A DNA stretch of 64,000 nt from DATAEE01 sp963725145 (GTDB lineage: Bacteria > Acidobacteriota > Vicinamibacteria > Vicinamibacterales > 2-12-FULL-66-21), in the NCBI GenBank assembly GCA_963725145.1, contig CAVRXL010000012.1, positions 310,001 through 374,000 on the forward strand. Reading direction: 5' to 3'. This document shows, in pieces, positions 1 through 9,946 of the stretch. A model generated the notes under the pieces. That model did not search any database and had not been told where the DNA came from. It saw only the letters and a list, made by a program, of their open reading frames with translations. Position 1 is the stretch's first letter, and every line of letters starts with the position of its first letter. The position numbers and the translations under genes are program-made.

Positions 1-139
1 CCGCTCCACGCCAACCCGGCGACGGCGCACATGTTCATCATGAAGCCGTTCTCCGGCGGCGGTCTGCGCTCGATTGTTCAGCACTCACCCTCCGACCGAG
101 CAGCGCGTCGCGGCGCTTATCGGCGGGCAGGTACGCTGA
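1..139 (+). CDS. htpX: Protease HtpX, C-terminal fragment (cut by window edge, frameshifted)
   Basis: Reading frame 1 gives NPATAHMF and SGGGLRS, the well-known end of the HtpX membrane zinc metalloprotease, which degrades damaged membrane proteins. The expected continuation, LFSTHPPTEQRVAAL followed by a stop at 137-139, lies in frame 2. The two frames join if one base near 73 is removed. As the sequence stands, frame 1 runs on to 318 with an unrelated tail. Either the base is an assembly error or the last 20 or so residues of the protein are altered. The N-terminal part with the HExxH site lies outside the window. The family call rests on a short but characteristic tail. Confidence 0.8.
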
Positions 140-189
140 CACCTTCGCGTCACACAAGGTATCGGTCCGGAGTCGTCGCGAACCATCCG

Positions 190-202
190 GCTCAGCCGGA
201 GA
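190..202. repeat. Small hairpin after htpX
   Basis: CCGGC-TCA-GCCGG forms a 5-bp stem about 50 bases after the htpX stop. It has no T-run, so it is a weak terminator candidate at best. Confidence 0.25.
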
Positions 203-259
203 ACGGCCCCGACGTCCGTGCTTCGAGCTACTTTCCAGCCAGACAATCAGTTAGCAAAC

Positions 260-277
260 TGTTGCAACGCCGCAACA
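260..277. repeat. Inverted repeat upstream of the Clp gene
   Basis: TGTTGC-AACGCC-GCAACA is a perfect 6-bp inverted repeat with a 6-base centre, 70 bases before the Clp start. It could be an operator. It does not match the CIRCE consensus. The rest of 140-347 shows nothing else that I can name. Confidence 0.3.
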
Positions 278-347
278 CCGGGCTGACAGACGGTTTCGAC
301 TGGCGCAACATTTGCTGAAGACCCTCGCGGGAGCGCGGAGGTGCATC

Positions 348-2642
<2,295 letters not shown>

Positions 2643-2643
2643 G

Positions 2644-3753
2644 TCACCACAGCATCCGCTGTTCCGGCCCCGCCGTGTCTTCCGGAGAGTCCTCTTTCTC
2701 GGTCTCTTCCCCGCGGCGCAGGAGTCCGTACTTCGCCTGGAGCGATCCGACGACGGTCCGCACTTCCGCGGCGTAGCGCTTGGGCGCGTACTTCTTCCCC
2801 GCATAGAGACGGTCGTACCCTTCGACCAGGTTGGGATACTCGGCCGCCAGGAACTTCATGAAATGGTCCCGCGTGCCCCCCTCGAGGTGGAGAATGTTTG
2901 CGCCCACGAAGGCGGCGCCGTGATCCGCTATCGCCTTGATCGTGCGCTCGAGCTTCGCCGGCTGCGACGAGATGCCGGGCACGATGGGCGCCATGAGCAC
3001 GCCGGCTCGGATTCCCGCGTCGCAGAGCTCGCGTACCGCGCGGAGGCGCTGAAGCGGATGAGCGGTTCCCGGCTCCATTTTTTCCCACGCTTCTTCGTCG
3101 ACGCTCGGCACGCTTATGCAGACCGTGCAGCGCGCGTGCTTCGCCACCTCCATGAGGACATCGGCGTCGCGCACGACCATCGGCCCCTTCGTGACGAGTC
3201 CCACCGGCGTGCGCGCGCGAGCGAGCGCTTCGAGCGACCGGCGCGTGAGTTTGTACTGCCCCTCGATCGGCTGATATGGATCTGTTGCGGTTCCGAGCGC
3301 CACGACCTCGCGGATCCACGATGGTTTGTCCAGCTCGCGCGCCAGCACGTCTGCGAAGTTGACCTTCACGAAAATCACTGACGAGAACTCGTCGTCGGCT
3401 CCCAGCTCGAACTGCGTCTGGTAGCGCCGCGCGAAGCAGTAGTGGCACGCATGCGTGCAGCCCCGATAGGGGTTCAGCGTCCACTTGAAGCCCATCCCTT
3501 TCACCGGGTTCAGCGCGGAACGGCAGGTGACTTCCTGATACCGGGCGGCGTCGGCGCGGCGGATCGCGTTTGGGAGCGCGTCGGCTCCCCCGTCGCGGAC
3601 GAGCAGCGCAATTGCCTTCGTGGTCGGTCTGCTCGGGCCGAGATCGAAGAGGGGAGTCGCGTCGGCCGCCAAGATATTCGCCTTTTGTTCGCCTGGCCCA
3701 TCTTCCCCGAAGCCCGACCAATAATCAAGTAAGGATGCGCGTCCTCCTGACAT
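2644..3753 (-). CDS. Radical SAM protein, Rv2578c/PA0069-like
   Basis: This is a radical SAM enzyme of about 369 residues with the iron-sulfur cluster motif CxxxCxxC at Cys99, Cys103 and Cys106 (GCTHACHYCFAR), followed by an SPL-like core (GTATDPYQP, LVTKGPMV). It matches what I know of the Rv2578c/PA0069 family, whose substrate is unknown. The start is the ATG at 3753, with AGGAG 7 bases before it. It therefore overlaps head-to-head by 19 bases with the glycosyltransferase on the other strand. Its stop lies 1 base past the Clp stop, convergent. Confidence 0.85.
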   Translation of the reverse strand: MSGGRASLLDYWSGFGEDGPGEQKANILAADATPLFDLGPSRPTTKAIALLVRDGGADALPNAIRRADAARYQEVTCRSALNPVKGMGFKWTLNPYRGCTHACHYCFARRYQTQFELGADDEFSSVIFVKVNFADVLARELDKPSWIREVVALGTATDPYQPIEGQYKLTRRSLEALARARTPVGLVTKGPMVVRDADVLMEVAKHARCTVCISVPSVDEEAWEKMEPGTAHPLQRLRAVRELCDAGIRAGVLMAPIVPGISSQPAKLERTIKAIADHGAAFVGANILHLEGGTRDHFMKFLAAEYPNLVEGYDRLYAGKKYAPKRYAAEVRTVVGSLQAKYGLLRRGEETEKEDSPEDTAGPEQRMLW

Positions 3754-5027
3754 GCTGGGGCTCCTACGGGGACCTGTTCCCGTATCTGGGCCTGGCTCGG
3801 CAGCTCGCGACGCGAGGCCACACGCCGGTCCTGGCCACATCGCCCTATTACCGGACGCTCGTCGAGGGTGAGGGGATCGGATTTCACCCGGTCCGGCCGG
3901 ATATCGATCCCACGGATTTCGCGCTCATTCGCCGCCTGATGGATCCGCGGCGGGGCACCGAAGTGATCCTTCGCGAGATCCTGGTGCCGGCCGTGCGCGA
4001 GGCGTTCGACGACCTTCGGGCGGCTGCGACCGGCGCCGACCTCCTCGTCAGCCACCCGGTGACGTTCGCCGGTCCACTTGTCGCGGAGGTCCTCGGGCTC
4101 CCGTGGGTCTCGACGGTGCTCGCGCCGATCTCGTTTTTCTCAGTCAACGATCCGCCGGCCTTGCCGATGATGCCGCTCGCGCTCCATCGTCAGCTGCACC
4201 GGCTCGGTCCGTTCGCCGCCCGGCCGCTCATGGGCCTCGCGAAACGAGTGACCAGGCCGTGGATGGCTCCCGTCGTGGCGTTCCGGAACGAACTGGGCCT
4301 CCCGATCTCTGGCGATCCGCTCTACGAAGGGCAGTTCTCGCCTCATCTGACCCTGGCGCTCTTCTCGCGTCTCCTGGGCGAGCCGCAGACTGACTGGCCG
4401 CCGCACGCGCACGTCACGGGGTTCGTCTTCTACAACGGCTCGCTCGCCATGACGGACGAGCTGCTCACGTTTCTCGATCGGGGCGACCCGCCGATCGTAT
4501 TCACGCTCGGCAGCTCCGCGGTAGGCGCGGCCGGAGACTTCTATCGAGAGAGCGTGGCGGCGGCCGCATCACTCGGCGCTCGGGCGGTGCTTCTCGTCGG
4601 GCACGACCCGGCCAATCACCCGCGTGATCCTCTTCCTCGAGGAGTCATCGCCATCGAATCGGCCCCGCATCAGGAGCTCTTCCCGCGCGCCGCCGCAATC
4701 GTGCATCAAGGAGGCGTCGGGACGACGGGACAGGCGATGCGATCGGGCCGGCCGATGCTCGTGGTCCCGCATGCGCACGATCAGCCGGACAACGCGTTTC
4801 GCGTGACGCGGCTCGGCGCCGCCCGCGTGCTTCGGCCGGGGCGCTACACGGCGTCGCGGGCCGCGGCTCACATTCGCGCGCTCCTGACCGACCCGGAGTA
4901 CGAGCGCCGGGCATCCCAGATTGGGGTTCTCGTCGGCGCGGAGAACGGGACCGAGCGGGCCGTCGCGGCGATCGAAGCTTGTGGAGATTCCGGGGTCCGG
5001 CCTAGACTCTCCGCCCGGGAGGCGTGA
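3735..5027 (+). CDS. GT1-family glycosyltransferase (UDP-glycosyltransferase/MGT type)
   Basis: The protein is 430 residues with a GT-B fold layout. The N-terminal acceptor half starts LLTCWGSYGDLFPYLGLA, and the C-terminal donor half carries HQGGVGTTGQA near 323 and a PHAHDQPDN stretch, both typical of the MGT/UGT group that glycosylates lipids, sterols or secondary metabolites. The natural acceptor cannot be told from sequence. There is no signal peptide or membrane segment. The open frame continues upstream to 3570, but the ATG at 3735 begins the conserved fold. The last base of its stop is the first base of the next gene's ATG, so the two are probably co-transcribed. Confidence 0.85.
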   Translation: MRVLLTCWGSYGDLFPYLGLARQLATRGHTPVLATSPYYRTLVEGEGIGFHPVRPDIDPTDFALIRRLMDPRRGTEVILREILVPAVREAFDDLRAAATGADLLVSHPVTFAGPLVAEVLGLPWVSTVLAPISFFSVNDPPALPMMPLALHRQLHRLGPFAARPLMGLAKRVTRPWMAPVVAFRNELGLPISGDPLYEGQFSPHLTLALFSRLLGEPQTDWPPHAHVTGFVFYNGSLAMTDELLTFLDRGDPPIVFTLGSSAVGAAGDFYRESVAAAASLGARAVLLVGHDPANHPRDPLPRGVIAIESAPHQELFPRAAAIVHQGGVGTTGQAMRSGRPMLVVPHAHDQPDNAFRVTRLGAARVLRPGRYTASRAAAHIRALLTDPEYERRASQIGVLVGAENGTERAVAAIEACGDSGVRPRLSAREA

Positions 5028-5779
5028 TGAAATCGATTTGCGCGGTGGTAGCAGCAAGCGTGCTGGCGGCCGGGACGTGGCAGAGCGAGACGCCCAGAGT
5101 GCTCTATCTCACGCATAGCGCCGGTTTCAAACACGACGTGCTGCCAACCAGCGAACAGATAATGCAGGAGCTCGGCAAGAATTCGGGGGCATTCGCCGCG
5201 ACCGTCACCCAGGACTGCTCGCTGATCTCAGAGGCGTCCCTCAAGCCGTACGCAGCCGTCGTCTTTTTCACGACTGGCGAACTGCCGCTGGATGCGTCAC
5301 AGAAGAAGTCGCTCATCGACTTCGTCCGTTCGGGCCGCGGCTTTGTCGGCATCCACAGCGCGACGGACACGTTCTACAAGTGGCCGGAGTACCTGGAGCT
5401 CATCGGTGGCTACTTCGACGGTCATCCATGGCACCAGGAAGTGACCGTCCGCGTCGAGGACAAAGCCCACCCCGCGACGGCGCACCTCCCTGCGAGTTTT
5501 GCGATCAACGACGAGATCTATCAGTTCCGCGACTGGTCGCGGGATCGCGTGCGCGTGCTGCTCAGTCTGGACCCGGCCTCGGTCGATCTGACGAAGAAAG
5601 GGGTGAAGCGGGCGGACAAGGACTTCGCGGTGGCCTGGACGCGCGAGTTCGGAAAGGGCCGGATGTTTTACACCGCGCTCGGGCACGAAGCAGCCGTCTG
5701 GCGCGATCCGCGCTTCCAGCAGCACCTCGTTGGCGGCATCCGGTGGGCTACAGGTTCCCCTTCTTCATCTCGCCCATGA
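5027..5779 (+). CDS. ThuA-like domain protein, exported
   Basis: This 250-residue protein has a short N-terminal signal sequence (about 1-18), followed by a ThuA-like domain: HSAGFKHDVLPTSE, then FVGIHSATDTFYKWPEY and GHPWHQEVTVRVEDKAHPAT, ending with FYTALGHEAAVWRDPRF. ThuA was first linked to trehalose/sucrose utilisation through 3-keto sugars in rhizobia. The start at 5027 has GGGAGG 4 bases before it and shares one base with the preceding stop; GTG 5024 is an alternative. Its 3' end overlaps the convergent GMC gene by 32 bases. The context (GMC dehydrogenase, DUF1080) suggests periplasmic 3-keto-glycoside handling; that is inference. Confidence 0.85.
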   Translation: MKSICAVVAASVLAAGTWQSETPRVLYLTHSAGFKHDVLPTSEQIMQELGKNSGAFAATVTQDCSLISEASLKPYAAVVFFTTGELPLDASQKKSLIDFVRSGRGFVGIHSATDTFYKWPEYLELIGGYFDGHPWHQEVTVRVEDKAHPATAHLPASFAINDEIYQFRDWSRDRVRVLLSLDPASVDLTKKGVKRADKDFAVAWTREFGKGRMFYTALGHEAAVWRDPRFQQHLVGGIRWATGSPSSSRP

Positions 5780-7448
5780 GGTAGTCGGTCGACCGGACCG
5801 CGAGCGCCATGATCGTCAGCGTCGGGTTCTGGCACCCGCTCGACGTGAAGCACGCGCCATCCATGACGAACAGGTTCGACACCTCGTGCGATTGCTGAAA
5901 CTGATTCAGGACTGATGTCTTGGGGTCGGCGCCCATGCGCGCCGTGCCCACCTCGTGGATCCCGAACCCCGGCACGCGGTTTGGCACCGTCCAGGGCTGG
6001 ATGTTCTTCGCGCCAGCCGCCTCCATCATCTCCGCGGCTGACTCCGCCATGTCCGGGATCATCGCCTTCTCGTTGTCGCTCCAGGTCATCTGAATCCTGA
6101 GCGTCGGAATGCCGAAGACGTCGACCACGCCGGGATCGATCTCCACGAAGTTCTCGCGGCGCGGCAAGGTCTCGCCGAAGCCTGACAGCCCCAGGGTCGT
6201 GACGGGCTCGTTGACGGCCTGCTTGAACGCTTCGCCGAATCCCGGCGCCCGGAAATTGAAGTTGGCGCTCGAGCGACCCTGGAATCCATAGCCCCGCAGG
6301 AACTTCTTGTACCGGGCCCCTTCCTTCGTGTTGCGGAAGCGGATGACGTAGATCCCGTCCGGCCTGTGCGGGCCATCGAGCGTGGGGTTCTGCGGCAGGT
6401 CGGGGAAGTCGCCGTTCGCGCCCCCCGCGACCCACAGGTGATCCTGCAGGTAGTGGCCGAGCACGCCGCTCGAGTTGCCCAGGCCGTTTGAGTACCGCGT
6501 CGTCGCCGAGTTGAACAGGATGCGGGTCGATTCCAGCGCCTGCGCGCACACCACGACGATCCGGGCGTGGACTTCACGTGCCTGTCTGGTCACCCGATCG
6601 ATGTACATCACCCCGGTCGCACGGTTCCGGTCCGGATCCATCAGGACCTTGTAAACCATCGCGTTCGTGATGAGCGTGCAACGTCCGGTTGCCATCGCAT
6701 CGGCGACGGTCGTGAACGCCGAGTTGAAGTACGACTTCGTCATGCAGCCGCGCTCGCACGGTCCGCAGTAGTGGCATGCGGCGCGCCCGTTGATGGCCTT
6801 CGTCAGGTTGGCCGCACGGCCGAGCGTGACCGTCCATCCGAGCTTGCCTTTCACGCGCGTGCGCAGCCGCATCTCGGCGCAGTTCATGCCCATCGGCGGC
6901 TGGAAGCGTCCGTCGGGAAGCTCGTAGACGCCTTCGCTCATGCCCGTGATGCCGACGTACTCCTCGACCTTGTCGTAGTACGGCGCGAGATCGGCATAGC
7001 CCAGCGGCCAGTCCTCGCCGTAGCCGTCGAACGAGGCCGCCTTGAAATCCTGATCGCTCAGCCTGTAACTCTGGCGGCCCCACACGTTCGTGCGGCCGCC
7101 GACGATGCGCGTGCGGCCCTGCCAGCTGAACGGCTTCTCGGTCGGCGTGCTGTACGGTTCCTCGAGATCGTTGGCGAACCAGTCGTAGTTGTATTCCGTG
7201 CAGGCGTAGCAGTCCTTCTGCCTCGGTCTCGTGCGACGCATCAGCTCGTTGGCGCGGTCGCGGTACTTCAGGTCGAACGGCCGCACGTGCTCGCGGTGAT
7301 CCTTGGCGGTATGCGCGCGGCCCGCGTCGAGCAGCGCCACCTGCACGCCCGCCTCGGCGAGCTGCTTCGCGACCCAGCCGCCCGACGCGCCGGAGCCGAT
7401 GACGAGCACTTCGAAACGTTTTCCCGCGTGGTCCTGCGTTGGCTGCAC
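5748..7448 (-). CDS. GMC-family FAD-dependent oxidoreductase (large subunit)
   Basis: This 566-residue flavoprotein oxidises alcohol groups, probably of sugars. An FAD Rossmann motif (GSGASGGWVAK, about 18-28) lies near the N-terminus. A Cys-rich stretch CHYCGPCERGC in the middle may hold an iron-sulfur cluster, as in other three-subunit-type dehydrogenases. The C-terminal GMC motifs HEVGTARMG and CQNPTLTIMALA carry the catalytic His. It has no signal peptide of its own. The divergent neighbour is the Tat-signal small subunit, so folded export as a hitch-hiker is likely. The substrate is inferred, from neighbours only, to be a glycoside C3-OH. Confidence 0.9.
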   Translation of the reverse strand: MQPTQDHAGKRFEVLVIGSGASGGWVAKQLAEAGVQVALLDAGRAHTAKDHREHVRPFDLKYRDRANELMRRTRPRQKDCYACTEYNYDWFANDLEEPYSTPTEKPFSWQGRTRIVGGRTNVWGRQSYRLSDQDFKAASFDGYGEDWPLGYADLAPYYDKVEEYVGITGMSEGVYELPDGRFQPPMGMNCAEMRLRTRVKGKLGWTVTLGRAANLTKAINGRAACHYCGPCERGCMTKSYFNSAFTTVADAMATGRCTLITNAMVYKVLMDPDRNRATGVMYIDRVTRQAREVHARIVVVCAQALESTRILFNSATTRYSNGLGNSSGVLGHYLQDHLWVAGGANGDFPDLPQNPTLDGPHRPDGIYVIRFRNTKEGARYKKFLRGYGFQGRSSANFNFRAPGFGEAFKQAVNEPVTTLGLSGFGETLPRRENFVEIDPGVVDVFGIPTLRIQMTWSDNEKAMIPDMAESAAEMMEAAGAKNIQPWTVPNRVPGFGIHEVGTARMGADPKTSVLNQFQQSHEVSNLFVMDGACFTSSGCQNPTLTIMALAVRSTDYLMGEMKKGNL

Positions 7449-7506
7449 GATTCCTTCTCTCTCTATGGGGCGTGACCGTACCAGAGCGATCTCGTCCCGT
7501 CAAATG

Positions 7507-7519
7507 ATAGACTGGCGCG
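7507..7519 (+). promoter_or_regulatory. Candidate -10 region (GATAGACTGG) of the small-subunit gene
   Basis: GATAGA at 7506-7511 lies 25 bases before the ATG at 7537. The 13-base string ATAGACTGGCGCG here recurs exactly upstream of the metalloprotease gene at 60601-60613 on the other strand, which supports a shared promoter element. No clear -35 is seen. Confidence 0.4.
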
Positions 7520-7536
7520 TCGATTCGACACCGCAC

Positions 7537-8154
7537 ATGGCCGACGAAGAACTGCACGTGATCCGATCGCAGGCGCCGGCGTCGCAACTGGGACGCCGCG
7601 AGTTGCTCCAGGCGCTGCTCGGCGCGGCGGGCGCCGCACTTGCCGTGCCGGCGCTCGCCGCCGATCATCCGTTGCGCCGGCATGTAGAGGACGCCGAGGC
7701 GATCGCACAGGCTGAAAAGAAAGCTCGTGCGGCCGACTGGAAGCCCGAGTTCCTGGACCGCCACCAGGTCGCGACGCTTCAGTCTCTGGCGGATCGGATC
7801 GTTCCCGGCTCCACCCGCGCCAAAGTCAGCGAGTTCGTCGACCAGCTTCTCGTCGTCGATTCGCCCGAGAATCAGCGCAAGTTCCTCGGCGCGCTCGGCG
7901 CATTCGATGGCCAGGCGTTCAAGCGGGCCAGCCGTCCCTGGGTCCAGCTGACCGAAGCCGATCAAATGGCTATCCTGACCGAGGCCTCGACGCTCGAGGC
8001 GGGGACGAGCCTCCGCGATCAGTTCGATCTGCTCAAAGGCTGGATCGCCGGAGCGTACTACTCGTCAGAAATCGGCATGAAGGAGCTCGGCTGGACGGGC
8101 GTCAGCCTGTTCCAGTCGTATCCTGGCTGCGAACATCCCGGCGGCCACTCGTAA
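7537..8154 (+). CDS. Gluconate 2-dehydrogenase subunit 3 family protein (Tat-exported small subunit)
   Basis: This 205-residue protein has a twin-arginine type leader (LGRRELLQALLGAAG, then PALAA) followed by the subunit-3 fold (LQSLADRIVPGS, FVDQLL, GWIAGAYYSSEIGMKELGW, YPGCEHP at the end). Such subunits partner GMC flavoproteins and carry the Tat signal for the pair. It lies divergent from the GMC gene with 88 bases between. An in-frame ATG at 7504 is possible but would put coding sequence across a -10-like element, so I prefer 7537. Its 3' end overlaps the DUF1080 gene by 53 bases. Confidence 0.88.
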   Translation: MADEELHVIRSQAPASQLGRRELLQALLGAAGAALAVPALAADHPLRRHVEDAEAIAQAEKKARAADWKPEFLDRHQVATLQSLADRIVPGSTRAKVSEFVDQLLVVDSPENQRKFLGALGAFDGQAFKRASRPWVQLTEADQMAILTEASTLEAGTSLRDQFDLLKGWIAGAYYSSEIGMKELGWTGVSLFQSYPGCEHPGGHS

Positions 8155-9013
8155 GCCTGTGGCCGCGGCGTCGCCCGTTCGTAGCGCCGATCTGGTACTC
8201 ACCCAACTCGCGAACCCAGATGTTCCTGTAGCGCACCGGATTCCCGTGATCCTGAAGGCGGATGGGTCCGCGCGGCGGGTGCGCCTCGTACTTGCCGACG
8301 ACCTTGTGCGCGGTCGTACCAATCACCGCGGTGTGATTGTGCACGGCGACCCCGTTGTGGAAGACGGTCAGATATGCGGGCGTCGAGACCGCACCGTTCT
8401 CGAAGCGCGGCGCCGTGAACAGGATGTCGTAGACCTGCCACTCGCCGGGCGGGCGCGACGCGTTCACGAGCGGCGGCCACTGACCGTAGATCGCCGCCGC
8501 CTGGCCATCGGGGTATGTGGGGCTGCGGAAGCTGTCGAGCACCTGGACTTCGTATCGGCCCATCAGGAACACGCCGCTGTTTCCGCGATCCTGGCCATCC
8601 CCGACAACGACTGAGGGCGAGGCCCACTCCACGTGGAGCTGCACGTCGCCGAACTCGTCTTTGGTTTGAATGTCCCCTGCCTTCGCCGTCACGACGATTG
8701 CTCCCTGCTCGACCCTCCAACCCGCCGGCTCGCCCTTCCGGTTCTGCCAGCGCGACAGGTCCGCTCCACCAAAAAGCACCTGCGCGTCGGCGGGCGGCGC
8801 TCCGGGGGATGTCGCGGTCTCGACCGCAGGCGGCAGCGGACGCGTTCCGTCGTGCACCCTCCACTTGCCCCCGGGGAGCATCGGCGTGTCCTCGTAGCCG
8901 ATCTTGCCTTTTGGGACCTGTCCACTGGTGGCAACAGCCTTCAGGCTCGTGACCGCGACGAGCGCGGCAGCCGCGAGTGCGAAGACGGCAAGGAATCGTG
9001 TGACGAGGCGCAT
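8102..9013 (-). CDS. DUF1080 (3-keto-disaccharide hydrolase-like) secreted protein
   Basis: The protein is 303 residues with a signal peptide (MRLVTRFLAVFALAAAALVAV). A concanavalin-type jelly-roll DUF1080 domain follows: LFGGADLSRWQNRKG, GNSGVFLMGRYEVQVLDS, then RGPIRLQDHGNPVRYRNIWVREL. Members of this family have been linked to cleavage of 3-keto-glycosides. The start at 9013 has GGAGG 6 bases upstream. It follows the UbiA gene by 13 bases, so it may be the last gene of that long minus-strand operon. The last 20 or so residues lie in the convergent overlap with the small-subunit gene and look non-conserved. Confidence 0.88.
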   Translation of the reverse strand: MRLVTRFLAVFALAAAALVAVTSLKAVATSGQVPKGKIGYEDTPMLPGGKWRVHDGTRPLPPAVETATSPGAPPADAQVLFGGADLSRWQNRKGEPAGWRVEQGAIVVTAKAGDIQTKDEFGDVQLHVEWASPSVVVGDGQDRGNSGVFLMGRYEVQVLDSFRSPTYPDGQAAAIYGQWPPLVNASRPPGEWQVYDILFTAPRFENGAVSTPAYLTVFHNGVAVHNHTAVIGTTAHKVVGKYEAHPPRGPIRLQDHGNPVRYRNIWVRELGEYQIGATNGRRRGHRLTSGRRDVRSQDTTGTG

Positions 9014-9026
9014 CAGTCCCTCCGTT

Positions 9027-9944
9027 TCAGAGAACATACGCGATAGCGAAGCCGATCTGCGCGACGAACATCATCCGGTACATGTGGGCCCACGAAACGT
9101 GATTCGCGTCGATCGCGAGCTCTTCGGGCCGCCTCAGCATCAGGTAGCAGACGTAGACGCCGTAGCCCGCCATGATCGCGCCGAGCGCGTGCAGGAGCAA
9201 GGGATTCCCTGTCAGAACGCCGGCGGCCACGCCGGCATTGATCATCAGAAACGGCAGAACGAACGAGGGTGAGATCATCCAGGCTGCGGTGCGCACGCCG
9301 TACAGGATCGGCAGCGTCCGGCAGCCGCCCAGCCGGTCTCCTTCCATGTCCGCGAAATCCTTCGTCGTCGAGGCGCCGACCAGGAAGAGCCCGAAGATGG
9401 CTCCGATGAACCAGGGCTCGGCCCCCATCATCGTCTTCACCGTCGTCCAGCCGGCGACCTTGAGCAGTACGCCGCGCGGCACCGCGATCGTGATGTTCGC
9501 CCAGATGCCGCGCTGCTTCGTGCGGAGCGGCGGCACGGAATAGATGTAGGTGCAGACGACCGCGATGACGACGATCCAGAAGCACTCGTGGCGGCCGCCG
9601 GGCGCAACGAGCCACGCCAGCACGAGCGTGATCGCGTAGGTGACGATGGTGAACTTCCAGGCGTCGCGGATGGTCAGGGCGCCGCTCGGCAGCGGACGCG
9701 CAGGCTTGTTGATGCGATCGATCTCGAGGTCGTAGATCTGATTGAGGGCGTTGTTGCCCGCGTTGAAGACCGCCGCCATGATCGCACCGATGGTGGGATA
9801 CACGATCAGCGCGCCCGACCATGATTCAGGAGGATGGGCGCCCGCCGCCGTCACGGCGCCGGACACCACGCCGAGCGCAGGCGCGACGAGCGTGAAGGGG
9901 CGCGCCAGATCGACGTACGCTCTCCACCGAGCGTTGCCACTCAC
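9027..9944 (-). CDS. UbiA-family prenyltransferase
   Basis: This is an integral membrane protein of 305 residues. The first prenyl-diphosphate/Mg motif is NALNQIYDLEIDRINKPARP (NxxxDxxxD) and the second is KDFADMEGDR; both are hallmarks of enzymes that join a polyprenyl diphosphate to an acceptor (quinone head group, chlorin, or glycerol phosphate). The sequence looks closer to the ChlG/DGGGP-synthase side of the family than to UbiA proper, but I cannot decide the acceptor. It starts at GTG 9944, 2 bases after the fused kinase gene, with no ribosome binding site, so translation is probably coupled. The pairing with that kinase suggests use of a salvaged prenol. Confidence 0.85.
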   Translation of the reverse strand: MSGNARWRAYVDLARPFTLVAPALGVVSGAVTAAGAHPPESWSGALIVYPTIGAIMAAVFNAGNNALNQIYDLEIDRINKPARPLPSGALTIRDAWKFTIVTYAITLVLAWLVAPGGRHECFWIVVIAVVCTYIYSVPPLRTKQRGIWANITIAVPRGVLLKVAGWTTVKTMMGAEPWFIGAIFGLFLVGASTTKDFADMEGDRLGGCRTLPILYGVRTAAWMISPSFVLPFLMINAGVAAGVLTGNPLLLHALGAIMAGYGVYVCYLMLRRPEELAIDANHVSWAHMYRMMFVAQIGFAIAYVL

Positions 9945-9946
9945 GG

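Noticed and set aside
31..318. Open frame continuing after the htpX frameshift
   Set aside because: Beyond about residue 14 it has no recognisable content and results from the extra base.
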